Shown: piece by piece, positions 9,876 to 21,502 of the stretch
Layout: every line of letters starts with the position of its first letter
How positions within the stretch are numbered: the first letter of the stretch is position 1
DNA from: Paramacrobiotus richtersi
Lineage: Eukaryota; Tardigrada; Eutardigrada; Parachela; Macrobiotidae
DNA: 28,753 bases
NCBI GenBank assembly: GCA_034698045.1
Contig: JAQGAU010000412.1
Span: forward strand, 1 to 28,753
Reading direction: 5' to 3'
Position numbers and translations under genes: made by a program
Notes under the pieces: model-generated
Seen by the model: only the letters and a program-made list of their open reading frames with translations
Databases searched by the model: none
Told to the model about the DNA's origin: nothing

Positions 9876-12800
9876 CTACAACAAACTATCACTCTTGCTC
9901 TTGACAACCTGGATATGCAGGTCCATTTGTGCCTTAAGGTCATCAATTTCCGATTTCAAATTACTCATGCAGGACTTCAACGTAGAGGACGATCTACCAA
10001 ATACAAAACGGTCAACAACGTCATTTTATCGTAACTAATACACACATAAAGAAGCGAAATACATACTTGGGAGATTCATATCCTTCCACGAGACTCAACA
10101 GCTTCTGGTATTGGCTTTTCGGTGCCATTTCTCCATTCTGAGAAATCTTTCCGCTTCTGCTATCAGATTCACTGTTATTTGAATGCGAGTTGTTCCGATT
10201 GCGTCGCTTCTCTGATCGTAAACGTTTCTCCATGTCAGACTTGTCCTGTCTCATTTCAGTAAACAACAATTCTAGCTCTCTAAATTCAGCTTCGCGAGTC
10301 TGAAAAACAAACGGCGTTGTAAGTGACTTTTATAAGTGAATACTTCTCAAACTTCTCAAACATAACGGCCAACCAAGCGAACCAAAACCATTTAAACTCA
10401 AGTTGTATATCTTTCAGCATGCCGGGGAAGTGTGACCTTTTTCGTCCATGAATGCACAGACCAATAATTACCGAAACCAGTAGCTAGAGTAGAGACAAAC
10501 ACAACGCGAACAAAAATACGTACTTGCCTGAAGATGATCGCGCAGCCCTTGAATTTCTTCGTCTAGAATTGAGGCTTCATGGCTCACACGATTCCTAAAC
10601 GCATCATGGAGAACCTGTCTTCGTTCCACTTCCTCTGACAAGATCTGTAATGATCGTTAGCGGTCTAATTTGCAGTTCTCGTCATAATCACACAAAAACG
10701 GCGGTAGTACTAATGATAACATTGCGTTGATACGCAGCCGTAAAAATGAAGAGAATAGATGTACGAAGATAAAAACTACCCTACACAGAAAAGTACACTG
10801 CACACAGGTTAATTATAAGCAGATATATCAGCTACTACATCGCGCAGAACTGGGACCTCTATAAGCGCCACTAAGTGTGATAAATCGAAAACAAACCTTG
10901 ATTTCTTGTTCCAAGTTCGTGTTTTGGATCCGTAAGCCGGTATATTCCACTTCCATCGTTTTGCGTTTCTGATCAATTTCTTCATGGGAACTTCGTATAG
11001 TATTCAATTCATTACGTAGTCGTTTGATTTCGCCACGCATTTCCTGAATCTTATTTTGTTTTTCTTCAGTTTTCTTGTTCCGAATCTCTAGCTGGTGTTC
11101 CAGATCAACGATCTTCTGTCGGGTTGTCTCGGCATTATGCTGCAATTCGGCGCTCACGTCTCGTGTTTCTCTGATCTGCTCGTCCCTGTTGTGGATTGCG
11201 CCTTCCAGAAACTCGACCTGAGCAATCAGCCCCTCTTTTTCCAGTTCCACGGCAATTTTAAGATTAGCTAAATGTGACCGAGAATGTTCAAGTTCCTGCT
11301 TAGCAGCCAGTATAAGAGATTCTTTTTCCGTCAGTTGATTTTCCATTAACAGCAGCTGTTGTTCCAGCGTAGTATTCAGCTGCTCTAAAGCCAAATTTTT
11401 ACCGTGAGCCTTCTGCACTTCAAGCGTCAGTAGTTGGACCCGATCCAGGATGTCGTCGTTGTCGCACTGCTTTCCCATTTCCTGACGGAGAGCGTTCAGT
11501 TCCGCTTGTGCTGTTTGGTACATCAAGGCCCAACTAGAGACAATTTCTTCAGATATAACTTTTTCACGAGCATATTCTTCTTCAGCTGCGACTATCTGTT
11601 GTTCCAGTCGCTTAATTGTCACTTCATGAACGATCACGTCTTCAAGGTCAGTTTGACATTCGGCTTCCTCGCGACTGACTATTCCCACGCTTAACATGTG
11701 GCTGCGAAGTTCTTCGCGCTCTGATTCGGCAACCCGAAGTTGTTCGGAAAGAAAAGCCAGATGTTCACGATAGCGATCGTCCAAATCCGAGGACCGTGAT
11801 TCAGCACTCGCTTTGTGTACAGCGTTCTGTTCTTCAAAGTAAGCAATTTGCGTGGAATATTCACTACACTGCGACTGCAGTTGCCCGGCATAATCAATCC
11901 AATTCTGCAGAGTATTCCGCAACTCTGTACTGGATGCGTCAGAGTCCACTGGCCTGTCTTCCCAAATTTCCGTTTGGATCAGAACATCATGTCCCTTGTC
12001 ACTTTGTTCGCGGTCATCGGGGTGTCCAGTCAAATTCCGCAGCATTTCCATCTCTTCTTGGACGGCCAATAGTTCGACTTGCAACCGCATTCGATCCTCT
12101 TTCAAACCGATGACATCGTCAAAATCTTCAGTTTTAATGTCCGTGTCGTTTTCCACAACGCCGTTCGAACTTAAAAGTTCTTCGTAATTCCGTAATTTAT
12201 CTCGCAAACTTTCGTTTTCCTCCGACAGTCCATCCGCAGAGGAGTTCAACAACGGCTGCATTACAGCAGCTCTCTGAAACTTTTCGATTTCAGCAGACAA
12301 AGTTTCCAGCTGACTTTCGGTTGCTTTCAACTGCTCCGCCAGCTGGTCGCAAGTGGTACATGCTGTCGGTGGTAGTTTTGTCAACTCTTCGATAGTCCGT
12401 TCGAAAATGTCCATAGTCTGCGCATATTCCGATATGGGCACGAATGAGGATGAAGATTCGTGGTGGTGCTTTTCGGACTTTGTTTCGTCTCTCACACTGG
12501 TGGGCGATTCGGTATCCACTGAAAAAGAGCTCCACATATCACGTCCGCTTGATGAAATAAGTTTATCGACCGGCTCGGTTTGGACAACAGCATCAACTTG
12601 ACCCCCATTGTCTTTTACATTCCCGACGACGTCATCCAACTTTCCTTTTAGCCAGTGATTTTCTGCTTCCAAAGTGACTGTTCGCTCAGAAAGGAATAGC
12701 TCCCATTCTTGCTGTAACTGATTCATCTGCGCTTCGTACTCGGCTTTCACTGTTACCAGTTGATCCGACAAGTTCACCAACTGAGCAGCTGAAGTGCTTT

Positions 12801-15800
12801 CTGTTTCTCTCAGTAACTCTTCCAGGTGTCCCTTTTCAAGGCTAAGTAAGGTAAGTTTTTCTTCCATTTCTCGAAGCGCATAAGAAAGTTGATCAATATT
12901 TGTGGATGTGAGAGTGTCACGTGCTATACTCAGCTGATCATTCTGCTGGAGCCTGTAAAAGCATTGGACAAAAATGAATGAACAAAGTATAATGTTACAA
13001 TAATAGAATGACAGCAACTAGTGTCACCAGCACGAAAGATTCGAGCGTGCCGCATCGTTCGATTATACTTCTACGCGTGAACTGTATATTCAATACTCAT
13101 ACATTTTCCCACGTCAGGATTCGTTAGGTCAAACGTGAGTACTTTTATCTAAATTTCTAATGCGAAAATCAACCACAAAAATTCTAAAAATCAAAAATTT
13201 CCAATAGCCGGTCATTACGATTTAGTTGTCCTCTTGTAACTTGTAAGTGTCTTTACTAAGGCTTCTTTGGCTACTGCAGTGCTGTAATAATAATAATAGA
13301 ATAAACTACTAGTACTTTCCAACTTCCAGTCTTTCGTAATTATTATAGTCTAATCAGCTCTAAAGGTACTAAAGCGGTGCAAACGAAAAACTTTGTATAA
13401 AAACTTAAGGTTTAAATTCGTCTTAGGTGAGCAAGAAATCTGTCTCCTTACCTAGTCAACTCCGTCTCCACGGCAAGCAGCTTTATTTCCACGTCAGCTT
13501 TCTCTTGCTGTGCATAAACGATTTCAGATGCTTTTTCGTCCAACTCCATCTGTAGCTGAGAAACTCTGCTGGAGAGACTTCGAATACGATCCTCATCACT
13601 GATATAACCACGCAATTGTTCTTCTAACTGGAAAATTCGATGTTCAGATTCGCTGAGCTGTTCGCTCATCTTTGCAAAATCTTCCGCTGTCCTTGTGATG
13701 GTGTCCGCACCGGGGGAATTTGATATTGGTCCCTAAAAAACTGCTTTGCAACAAAATAGTCAATTTCAACTAATATAAAGCACACGGACCTGTCGTAACG
13801 AATCAGCTGCACTGTCAGTCAGCAACAAAATTTCATCGAACACAGACGGCGAGGTATCAAACTGAACGGCAAACTTTGACTGGACAGTGGGTAAAGGCTC
13901 AACACTTGCTATTCCTGGTGAGACAAGTTCCCTTGGCAGGTGACCTTTTACTGACGGAAAACCATCCTCACATTGTACTCGTACAGCTTTTTCATCCCGC
14001 AACGGGGCCACGGAAAGACACTGCGACAGAGCAGCTACTTCTTTCATCAGTCGTTCGTTTTCTGCTCGAAGATACTCAGTCTGATCATTCACTCCGTCGG
14101 ATTGAGTGTAGGTGAGCGACTCAAAACTGGAATCGGCAGTACCAGGCGGGTTTTGTTGTGTGAGCGTGAAAATGTACTGTTGTAACCGCGAGATTTCCGC
14201 TCCTAATCTCCCTGTCTCGTCTTGAAAGAAATTCGTTTGTTGTGCGAAACACTCTTTGTAATCTTGGTCATGCTGGGCTATAGACTGGTTTATAGCTTCA
14301 ATTTGATCCGCATAGGCTTTCTTAAGTTCCGTTAGTTCAGTTTCGTAAACCAACAGCTTCGCCCGTAAACTGGTTTCGGTTTCATTAGCCGTGACAAGCG
14401 CAGCTTCCAAAGTCGCATATCGCTCTGTCAAATTCTCCAGACTAAGCTTCGCACTGTCCAGTTCCTCTGTGAGGCTTCTGTTCTCCGTTTCGAGCCGTTC
14501 GGTCTGGGTGTGCAAAAACGCTTTCCATTCCTCGTCGTGTTCTTGAACAGTTGCATTGATTTCCGAGATTTTTTCGTCATGAATGGATGTTAATCGGTTG
14601 CGTTCTTCTTCCAGTTCCACGCATTTTCTCCCTGCACTCGCGACTGCTTCCTCGAACCCGTTCCTTGCCAAATCAAACTCCGACGTCACCCGAATCAGTT
14701 CATCCTTATAGTAGTTCACCAGCTCCGTCTGGTCTGTCAGTCGTTTCTCGTTCACCCGACTGGTTTCTCCGACAAAACTTTCCCAACGCTGCTGAGTCAG
14801 CGCTGTATTTTGCTCTTGCAGTTTCATCTCCGCTCTCAGACTTTCGAGCTCACCGTTCAGCAAATCGTTTTGTTCGTGAATTTCCGTCAGTTTTTGCTGT
14901 AAATGCTCGACCTCTTCGCTGACATCGACTGTCGCAACCGAATTAATCTGCTGGATATCGACGATTTGCCGCATTATTTCAAGGTCACCCAGTAATTTAG
15001 TTCGTTCGATTTCTAAAGCACTCAACTTCTCCTCAACCTGAGCCACCTGCCCGCCGAACACTGCTTTGTCACCGTTTCTACCCTCCATTTCCGATACCAC
15101 GCGGTCATTTAACATCTGATTTTCCAGCTGCAGGTGTCCTATCTGTTCAGACAGACTATAGTTGAGCTGTTGAAGATCACTGTAAGCACTTTCCCATCCC
15201 TGGGTTAGATGCTGCTGATCATTGGCTGTAGATTTCTCGCTCAGCTCGACCTGAACTCGCATATTCATAATCTCACCGGTCAATAAACTGTTCTGATCCT
15301 GGAGCTGCGATAATTTCGAGTTCAGTAACTCGATTTCTGCGGTCAGTCCCTGATTGGTTCCGGCGGCTGATGTTGCGAAATTCTGCTGGGTATCGACAGC
15401 CTGCTGCATCATTTCGGCCTCCATGCGCCACTTCGCCCGCTCACTTTCCAGCGACTGCAGTCTTTGTTCGTAGTGAACAGATCTTTCCTGATATGATGTT
15501 TTTTCAGCTTTTCTGGTTTCCAGCTCTAATACAGCTTGCTGCGTTAGCGTTTGATTTTCCGATTGTAGAACTGCAAGCTGGTCGGAAAGGGAACCGTTAA
15601 GCTGCTGCAGATCGCCGTACGCGCTTTCCCACCCGAGCGCAAGATGCTGCTGACCAAGCAATGCGTTGTCTGCTTGCACTGTGATTTGAGATCTCGAAAT
15701 TTCAAGCTCGCCTTCCAAAACACCGTTCCGATCCTGGAGTTTGGCTACTTCCTGCTGTAGAATTTCCACTTCCACGGCCCTACCACTCTCGTTTTCATCT

Positions 15801-18800
15801 TCGGTGACCGGAATAAAATTATTCTGCTGGGCATCGATCGTCTGCTGCATTCTTTCCACATTCGCAACGAAGTCAGCTCGCTCGCTTTCCAACGACTGCA
15901 GCCGTTCTTCCAGTTGAGCCCGCTGCAGATCTTGCACTGTCCTTTCGGCGCTCTTCTCTTCTTGTACCGATACAACTTCGTGTTTCAACGTTTGGTTTTC
16001 CATCTGCAGTTTTATGATCTGCTCAGACAGACTGGTGCTGAGCTCAAGATATGCACTTTCGTAATGGGACTTCTGGTCTGCGATAAACTGGCTCCATTGC
16101 TCGTCACGGGATGAAAGATCGGTTCTGAATTCCTCACCATACTTTTCATGCGTTAGTTGCAGTGCCGAAAATTCCGATTCCACTTTGGCGTAGTGTTCAC
16201 GGGCATCCGTTAAATCTCGTTCCAGATTCGCGATCTTTTCTTGTGCTGCGCAATCTAATTTGGCCATTTGGTTCTCAAGTTCGGTGTTGCGGTCCCATAA
16301 TTCGTATAGCTGTGTCTGAACGTCTTGCTTTTCACGAGCAAGACTTTTTACGGCAGTTACATAGTCCCGTTGTTGCACTTCCGTTTCTCTACTGATATGT
16401 TCAGTTGCATCCACGCGGTAAATCGACAGCTGATCCGGAACAACAGCAGACTGGTCTACTTCCTTCTGCAAAACTCTCGAAGCACTGGGATCGATTGCTT
16501 GCCTTGGTTTTTTGGCATCACGCAGTTTGGAAATACGCTGTTTTAGATCGACTTTTGCCCTGTTGCTCTTGGTGTCTGGCTGATCTTGTGCACTGCTATC
16601 GTCGGTCGCAAACGATACCGGTGAGGATGCTGCAGAAGTGTTTATCACCGTTCTTTCCTCACTTTGCAGTTGTACCAACTGCTGCTGCAAAATCGCAAAC
16701 GATGCAGAGCCCAGCGCGGCCTCGTTGCGAGAATTCTGCAACGCATCCTCCAACTCTCGCATTCGGAGTTGCAGTCCCGAATTTTCTTCTTCGAGCCGGG
16801 TGACCAGCAACCGTATTTGCTTAGCGTCTTCGTCAGCCACCGTAGCGGATGGCATCCTGTCGATATTCGAAGCAGTTCCCGAGCCTGTATCTTCCTGAAC
16901 GGCCGCTGTAGCGGCAGTAGGTGGATTTTTCTCCCACTGCTCCTTTTTCGTGTCGGTATGTTTTCGTAGTTTTGCGATTCTCTTCTTCAAGTCCGGTCGT
17001 CCCTTTGGAATGGCTTCGGTCAATGGCAGCACAGACGAAGAACTAGTCTCCAAACCTTGATCACTTTGCGTTTCTTGGACCAGCATCGACTGTTGCAAAT
17101 GGTGATATTTTACCTGCCATTCCCCTGTTGCGGCGGAAAGGTCATGTACGTTCATTTCCAAGCTGTGCTTTTGTCCTTCCAGACTTTTAATCCGATCTTC
17201 CAGCCTGCTAATCACGGACATGTTATCGCTAGCATAACTATGAAGTACACTCGGTAACTGGGATTCCATGGTGCTGATTTGCTGCGCCAGATTCGTTCGT
17301 TCAGTTTCACTTTGTCGGTATTTTTCTCGTAATAACTGCAGCTGGTCCGACATACTGGACTGCTGTTGTACGGTTTCGAGTACTTTCTGATCGTCCGTTT
17401 GGCGCTTGGCATCCAGATCATGAACGTACAGCTCGACTTCCTGCAGCCGATCTCGAAGCAACTGGTTTGCTGCAGAGAGTGCAGAGCATTCTTCAGCTCG
17501 TGTCCGTTCAGTCACAACCATCTCCTTCAGCCGTTGTTCGAGTAAGACGATCGTTTCGTTCTTTTGATCAAAAAGGACATGCGCATCAGCCGATGTGGAT
17601 GCACCAATAGACCAGCTATTGGAATTAGCAGCAGCGCCAAGTTCGCTTTCCAAGTGCACGATCTTTTCTCGCATGACCGCCAGTTCCCCTTCCAAAGTGA
17701 CCTTTTCCGCCAGGAAAGTCCTGTACTCATCGCCGGAAAATGAAACCGTGTCGGTTATCGGCGAAATATTCTGCGGAGTGATCGTAGCTGTCCCTTGCCC
17801 GAGCCGCTGGATCTCCGAGTACAGTTTCGCATTCTCTTCCGTCAAATTAGTCAAACGCTCGTCCATAACCTGCTGCTGATTAGCGCAGAAAGCACGCCAC
17901 TGTTCATCCCGTTCGCTTACGGAAATGTCGATGCTATCGGAAAGCGCTTCGATTCTGGCTTGAAGGGCATCACGTTCGAATTCCACTGACTTAATCGTCT
18001 CCTCCAAGAGCGACACAGCACCTGCATCAATGCGAAGTTGATCTGGCTTATTTTTAAGCTGTTCCAACTTCTCTAAATGTTCCTGAAGCTGCCGATTTTC
18101 ATTTGTCATCGACATTAACTGTGACTGCATGTTTTCAATTTCCTGGTAGTGCATATTCATTTGATCTTCACTCTCTCGGATCGTGGCGTTTAATGAGGCC
18201 GATAACTGATCGCTGCTCTGCTGGCTGTCCTGGTGTTCTGTCTTCAGCAGATCCAACTGGGTCCGTAACGACTGAATTTCCGCCTGAAAAAAAATTGATA
18301 AGCATAACGTCCAGCGCTGCAGAAGTTTAGTAAGAACGAAATAACCCGCGTAATATAAATTCAGGATCGACGAGATACTGATTTCTGGACGTATCAAAAC
18401 CATTAAGATGGCTCACGTCGAACCACAAATAAATGAACGAACAATTGTATCATACATAATTTTGTACAAATCTGCGCAGCAAATATTTCTACAAACAACG
18501 AACAGACTGGCAACAAATTAATAGTGCGATAATATATGTACTCAAAGAGATACAAGCATTATTAATGCTGCCACATGATACCAACCAAAACGAAAATGCG
18601 CGAACATCCTGCCGAATAAGGATCTGCTTACCAGTAGTGCTTCCCGCATGTTTTGCTGAGTCTGCAGTTCTACCGTAAACTGACGGTTCTGATCCCGTAA
18701 AGCTGCGACAGAATCCAGTCCACTGACTATGGACTGACTTTTTTCTTCGATGACCGTTTTCGCAGACAGCAGTTCCGCCTCCAACTGGGCTACGTGATCA

Positions 18801-21502
18801 TTCAGTGACCGTTTTTCCTCTTCCGCTATGTGGACCTGACTCTCAAAAAACACGGAGCGATTTATATGTTCACGGATACTAGCGTGTAACGAAGCTTCAG
18901 CGTCCTCCTTTTCCTTGATCCTACTTTCAAGTGCCACAATATTTCTGGATAACATTTCATTGTTAGCAGTATCCGTATCGGTTTGATTTTCACAGTCGCG
19001 TACAACAGGTTTCACGGAAAGTTGCTCGCTATAATCCTGCCAAGCCAGTGCATGATGTTTCCAGATACGTTCCTGTTCCCTCGCTAGTGTCAGATCCTTC
19101 TGTAGACCATCCGCCAATGCAGCGTGTTCAGACAAAGCAAACAACTGCAGTTGGTCCCGTTCTCGTTGCTGTAATAACATTCCAGTTTCGTTTTTCAGCA
19201 TCTTCTCCTTTTCGACAGTTTCGAGCAGCCTTGCATTCACGGATGACAATTCCAGAGATGTAGTTGCGAGTTCTGATTTTACCGCATTCAGTTCCATGCG
19301 AATATCCTCTTTGCGCTGCCGCTCCGCAGTCAGATTTTCTCGCACTTTCCGAAGCTCAGTTGTTACTTGATCCTTCTGCAGCATCGCAGATGACTTTTCA
19401 GAGCGAAGTTCGTTCATTTCTATCGAAAGTAGTTTCATATTTCCTTGGAGTTCATCATAAGAAGTTTGTCGATCCAGTAATTCCTTCATCCGTGTATTTG
19501 CAGATTCCAGACGGCCTGAGAGAAACTCAATCGTAGAATCCCGTTCTTCTAGGCTTTTATCAGCCACGACAATTCGTCGCGCATAATCTTTGCGTTCATG
19601 CTCGACTGTCAATAAGGTTTCTCGCAGATTCTGTGATTCGTTTCGGGCAGCATTCAACTCGACTTCCATAACATCCGTCCTGGATACTAGCTCCGATATT
19701 CGCCTCCATTCTCCTTCGGATAGCACTTTAGATCCGTTGGTCTTTTGCGATCCGGCTTGCTGGACACTCTGTCTCAAAACTTCCACTTCTTTCTGCCGCT
19801 GTTCCGTTTCCACTTTTTCCAGTTGTTTTAAAAAATGGGTTTTTTCTTTAATAGCCGTATGCTGCAAATCTGCTACTCTCTGCGATAGCATGGCATTCTC
19901 CTTCCGCATACTGTCCATCTTCAGCCTGTCTTCAAGCCGTTCATCGACCAGCTGCTGCAAATCGGTTCGTAGCTGCAACTGTTCTTTTTTGTTCTTCGAC
20001 AACTGTCCCGCAAAGGAATCCCGTTCCACCATCAGCGAATTAACGGTAGAACGTGACGGTGATTCACTGGAAGCGGCGCGCATTTTTTCATGTCGTACTT
20101 CCTCTAGCTGAACCTGTACCGACGAGATTTTGTTCTTAAGAGCGGCTATCACCCCATCCTGTTCATCCCGTTCCACTTCCAGCTCACAAGCTTTCCGTCT
20201 AAATTCTTCTTTCTGCTGTTGTGCTTTCTCCAGTTTGCTCTCATTCAGCGCACAGTCTTGTGATTTCGTCTGCAGCTCCCACTGGAGCTGATGCAGTCGA
20301 ACTTCATTTGGTCGAGACCGAGTTTTATATTTGGACAATTCCGCGACAGTTTCGTCCCGAGCACCGATCACTGACTGCAGGGATGAATCAAAGGCACGAT
20401 TTCTGGCCTCTGAGTGGGCAAGACGGGATTGCAGCTCCCCACGTTCTTTCATAAAGGCAGCCGCACTACTTGAAAGCACTTCTATCTGGCCTTGAAGACG
20501 GTTATTCTCTTTCAGAATTTCCAAATACGGATATTGACCGGTGGGGTTAACAGAATCGCCTGAAAACCATGCTGTTTTTTACCCATGTATCAAAATATGA
20601 TTGGGTTATCAGGCGAAATGCGGTAGAGACTGTGAAGATATTTCAATATACCAGCATTACCTTCCGCATTGCCCAACGTATCGTTTTTTTCAGTGCTTTT
20701 GGCCATTTCGTCGTCAGTGCTTGTTGACAACAACTTTTCGTCTCCATTTCCATCTAACACAGGAAACTCTTGTACTTCTTAAACAAAACGAGAAATGATT
20801 TAACCTGATCTTTTTCGTGTCCAAAATAGTACGGACATACCAGCTGCAGGTACACCCGAATCCATCGCATTTGTGGAATGAAAAATTAACGTTTCGTACG
20901 CCGGATCAGCGTCTTCCGGCAACGATATCAAGCGCTTGCCTCTGAATGCTGCAACCGGCATGCACACGCCGGACAGCGTGGATGGACGGCGGATCACGGA
21001 AACCGCAGGGGATTCAGCAAGAATCACCGGATGTCGGTGTCCATAATGCCAACTGTCATTTTTCTCAGAGCTTCTACCCTCTGATTCTGCAAAAAAACAG
21101 CACCGAATTTTTGTACGGATACATGACAGGACAAGCGTGACAAATGTACCACTCCATCCACAATCAAATTAAGAAAAAAAGAAACAAATAAAGACATAGT
21201 GCAAATAACTGTATTATTCACCGAAGTCACAAAGCCTGTTAGAAGTGCAGTTCAATTTTGCTGGTCGCATTCATTAAAATACACACCACATATTATGCTG
21301 TATATTATTCTAGTTTAAAATATTTACCTGACTGGTTGACGTTATGATCCAATTTCGCGTGCACAGAATTCTGACTGAAACCTCTTTCTTCGGTGCTAGA
21401 CGATTCCAGATTAACGGCCTCGACCGGCTCATTCACTTGCAAATCTGTAACGAAAAGCAATTCTCCAGGACTGGAAGCAGTCACAGGTCCTCCATTACTC
21501 AT
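9876..21502 (-). CDS. Giant coiled-coil scaffold, 3,254 aa, 10 exons (golgin/centrosomal type)
   Basis: Exons (high to low): 21502-21328, 21086-20841, 20777-20661, 20559-18632, 18283-13790, 13732-13452, 12952-10897, 10644-10528, 10299-10067, 9993-9876. They sum to 9,765 nt with every phase matching. Residues 1-180 are non-coiled, acidic to mixed, including a short basic segment (VSVIRRPSTLSGV). From about 185 to near the C-terminus the protein is rich in E, Q, L, K and S with heptad patterns and many W-x-x-F/Y elements. Two Lys/Arg-rich motifs (DLKKRIAKLRKH near 1253, DLKQRISKLRDAKK near 1405) are related to each other. Four ~143-residue repeats occupy about 1545-2000. A basic linker (SEKRRNRNNSHSNN) precedes the last ~75 residues. 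Length is close to human giantin (about 3,260), but no C-terminal membrane anchor or GRIP domain is seen. A tethering or cytoskeletal scaffold role is inference; the family is not established. Intron 8 is GC-AG. Confidence 0.88.
10300..10527 (-). other. GC-AG intron (intron 8 of the giant coiled-coil gene)
   Basis: Exon 8 ends CTTCAG and is followed by GCAAGT, which is the usual form of GC donors. The following exon opens after TTTTTCAG in phase 0, as required. A GTACGT four bases further on would be a canonical donor but gives phase 1, which would shift the next exon out of frame. Confidence 0.75.
13105..13315 (+). repeat. Dispersed repeat, copy 2, inside intron 6 of the giant gene
   Basis: The plus strand carries ACGTGAGTACTTTTATCT, GCGAAAATCAACCAC, TTGTCCTCTTGTAAC, TTTGGCTACTGCAGTGCTGT and (AAT)n in the same order as the minus strand at 1290-1108. 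The repeat lies within the intron between exons 7 and 6 (12953-13451), antisense to the host gene. Several small indels separate the copies, so the insertion is not recent. Edges are approximate. Confidence 0.75.
14750..16120 (-). repeat. Four in-gene tandem repeats of about 430 bp (~143 aa)
   Basis: Within exon 5 of the giant gene the protein repeats an ordered set of elements: (Q/E)QxL-x-x-x-W-ESAY-x-(D/E)L, SLS(E/D)Q, L(Q/E)xENQ, (R/K)LQSLESER or close, and (M/R)QQ-x-(V/I)D-x-QQ. Copies start near 16,100, 15,650, 15,220 and, partially (TQQRWESFVG), 14,785. The third and second copies are the most alike, e.g. QGWESAYSDLQQLN against LGWESAYGDLQQLN. The pattern implies internal duplications of one exon segment. 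Confidence 0.8.

Noticed and set aside
9876-10300. A GRIP or transmembrane C-terminus for the giant coiled-coil protein
   Set aside because: The last exons encode only charged, helical and Ser-rich sequence. No hydrophobic span or GRIP-type Tyr motif is present.
19590-20111. A 173-codon Ser/Cys-rich open frame on the plus strand
   Set aside because: It is the complement of coiled-coil codons in exon 4 of the giant gene. Ser/Phe/Cys-rich shadows are typical opposite Glu/Lys/Leu coding.
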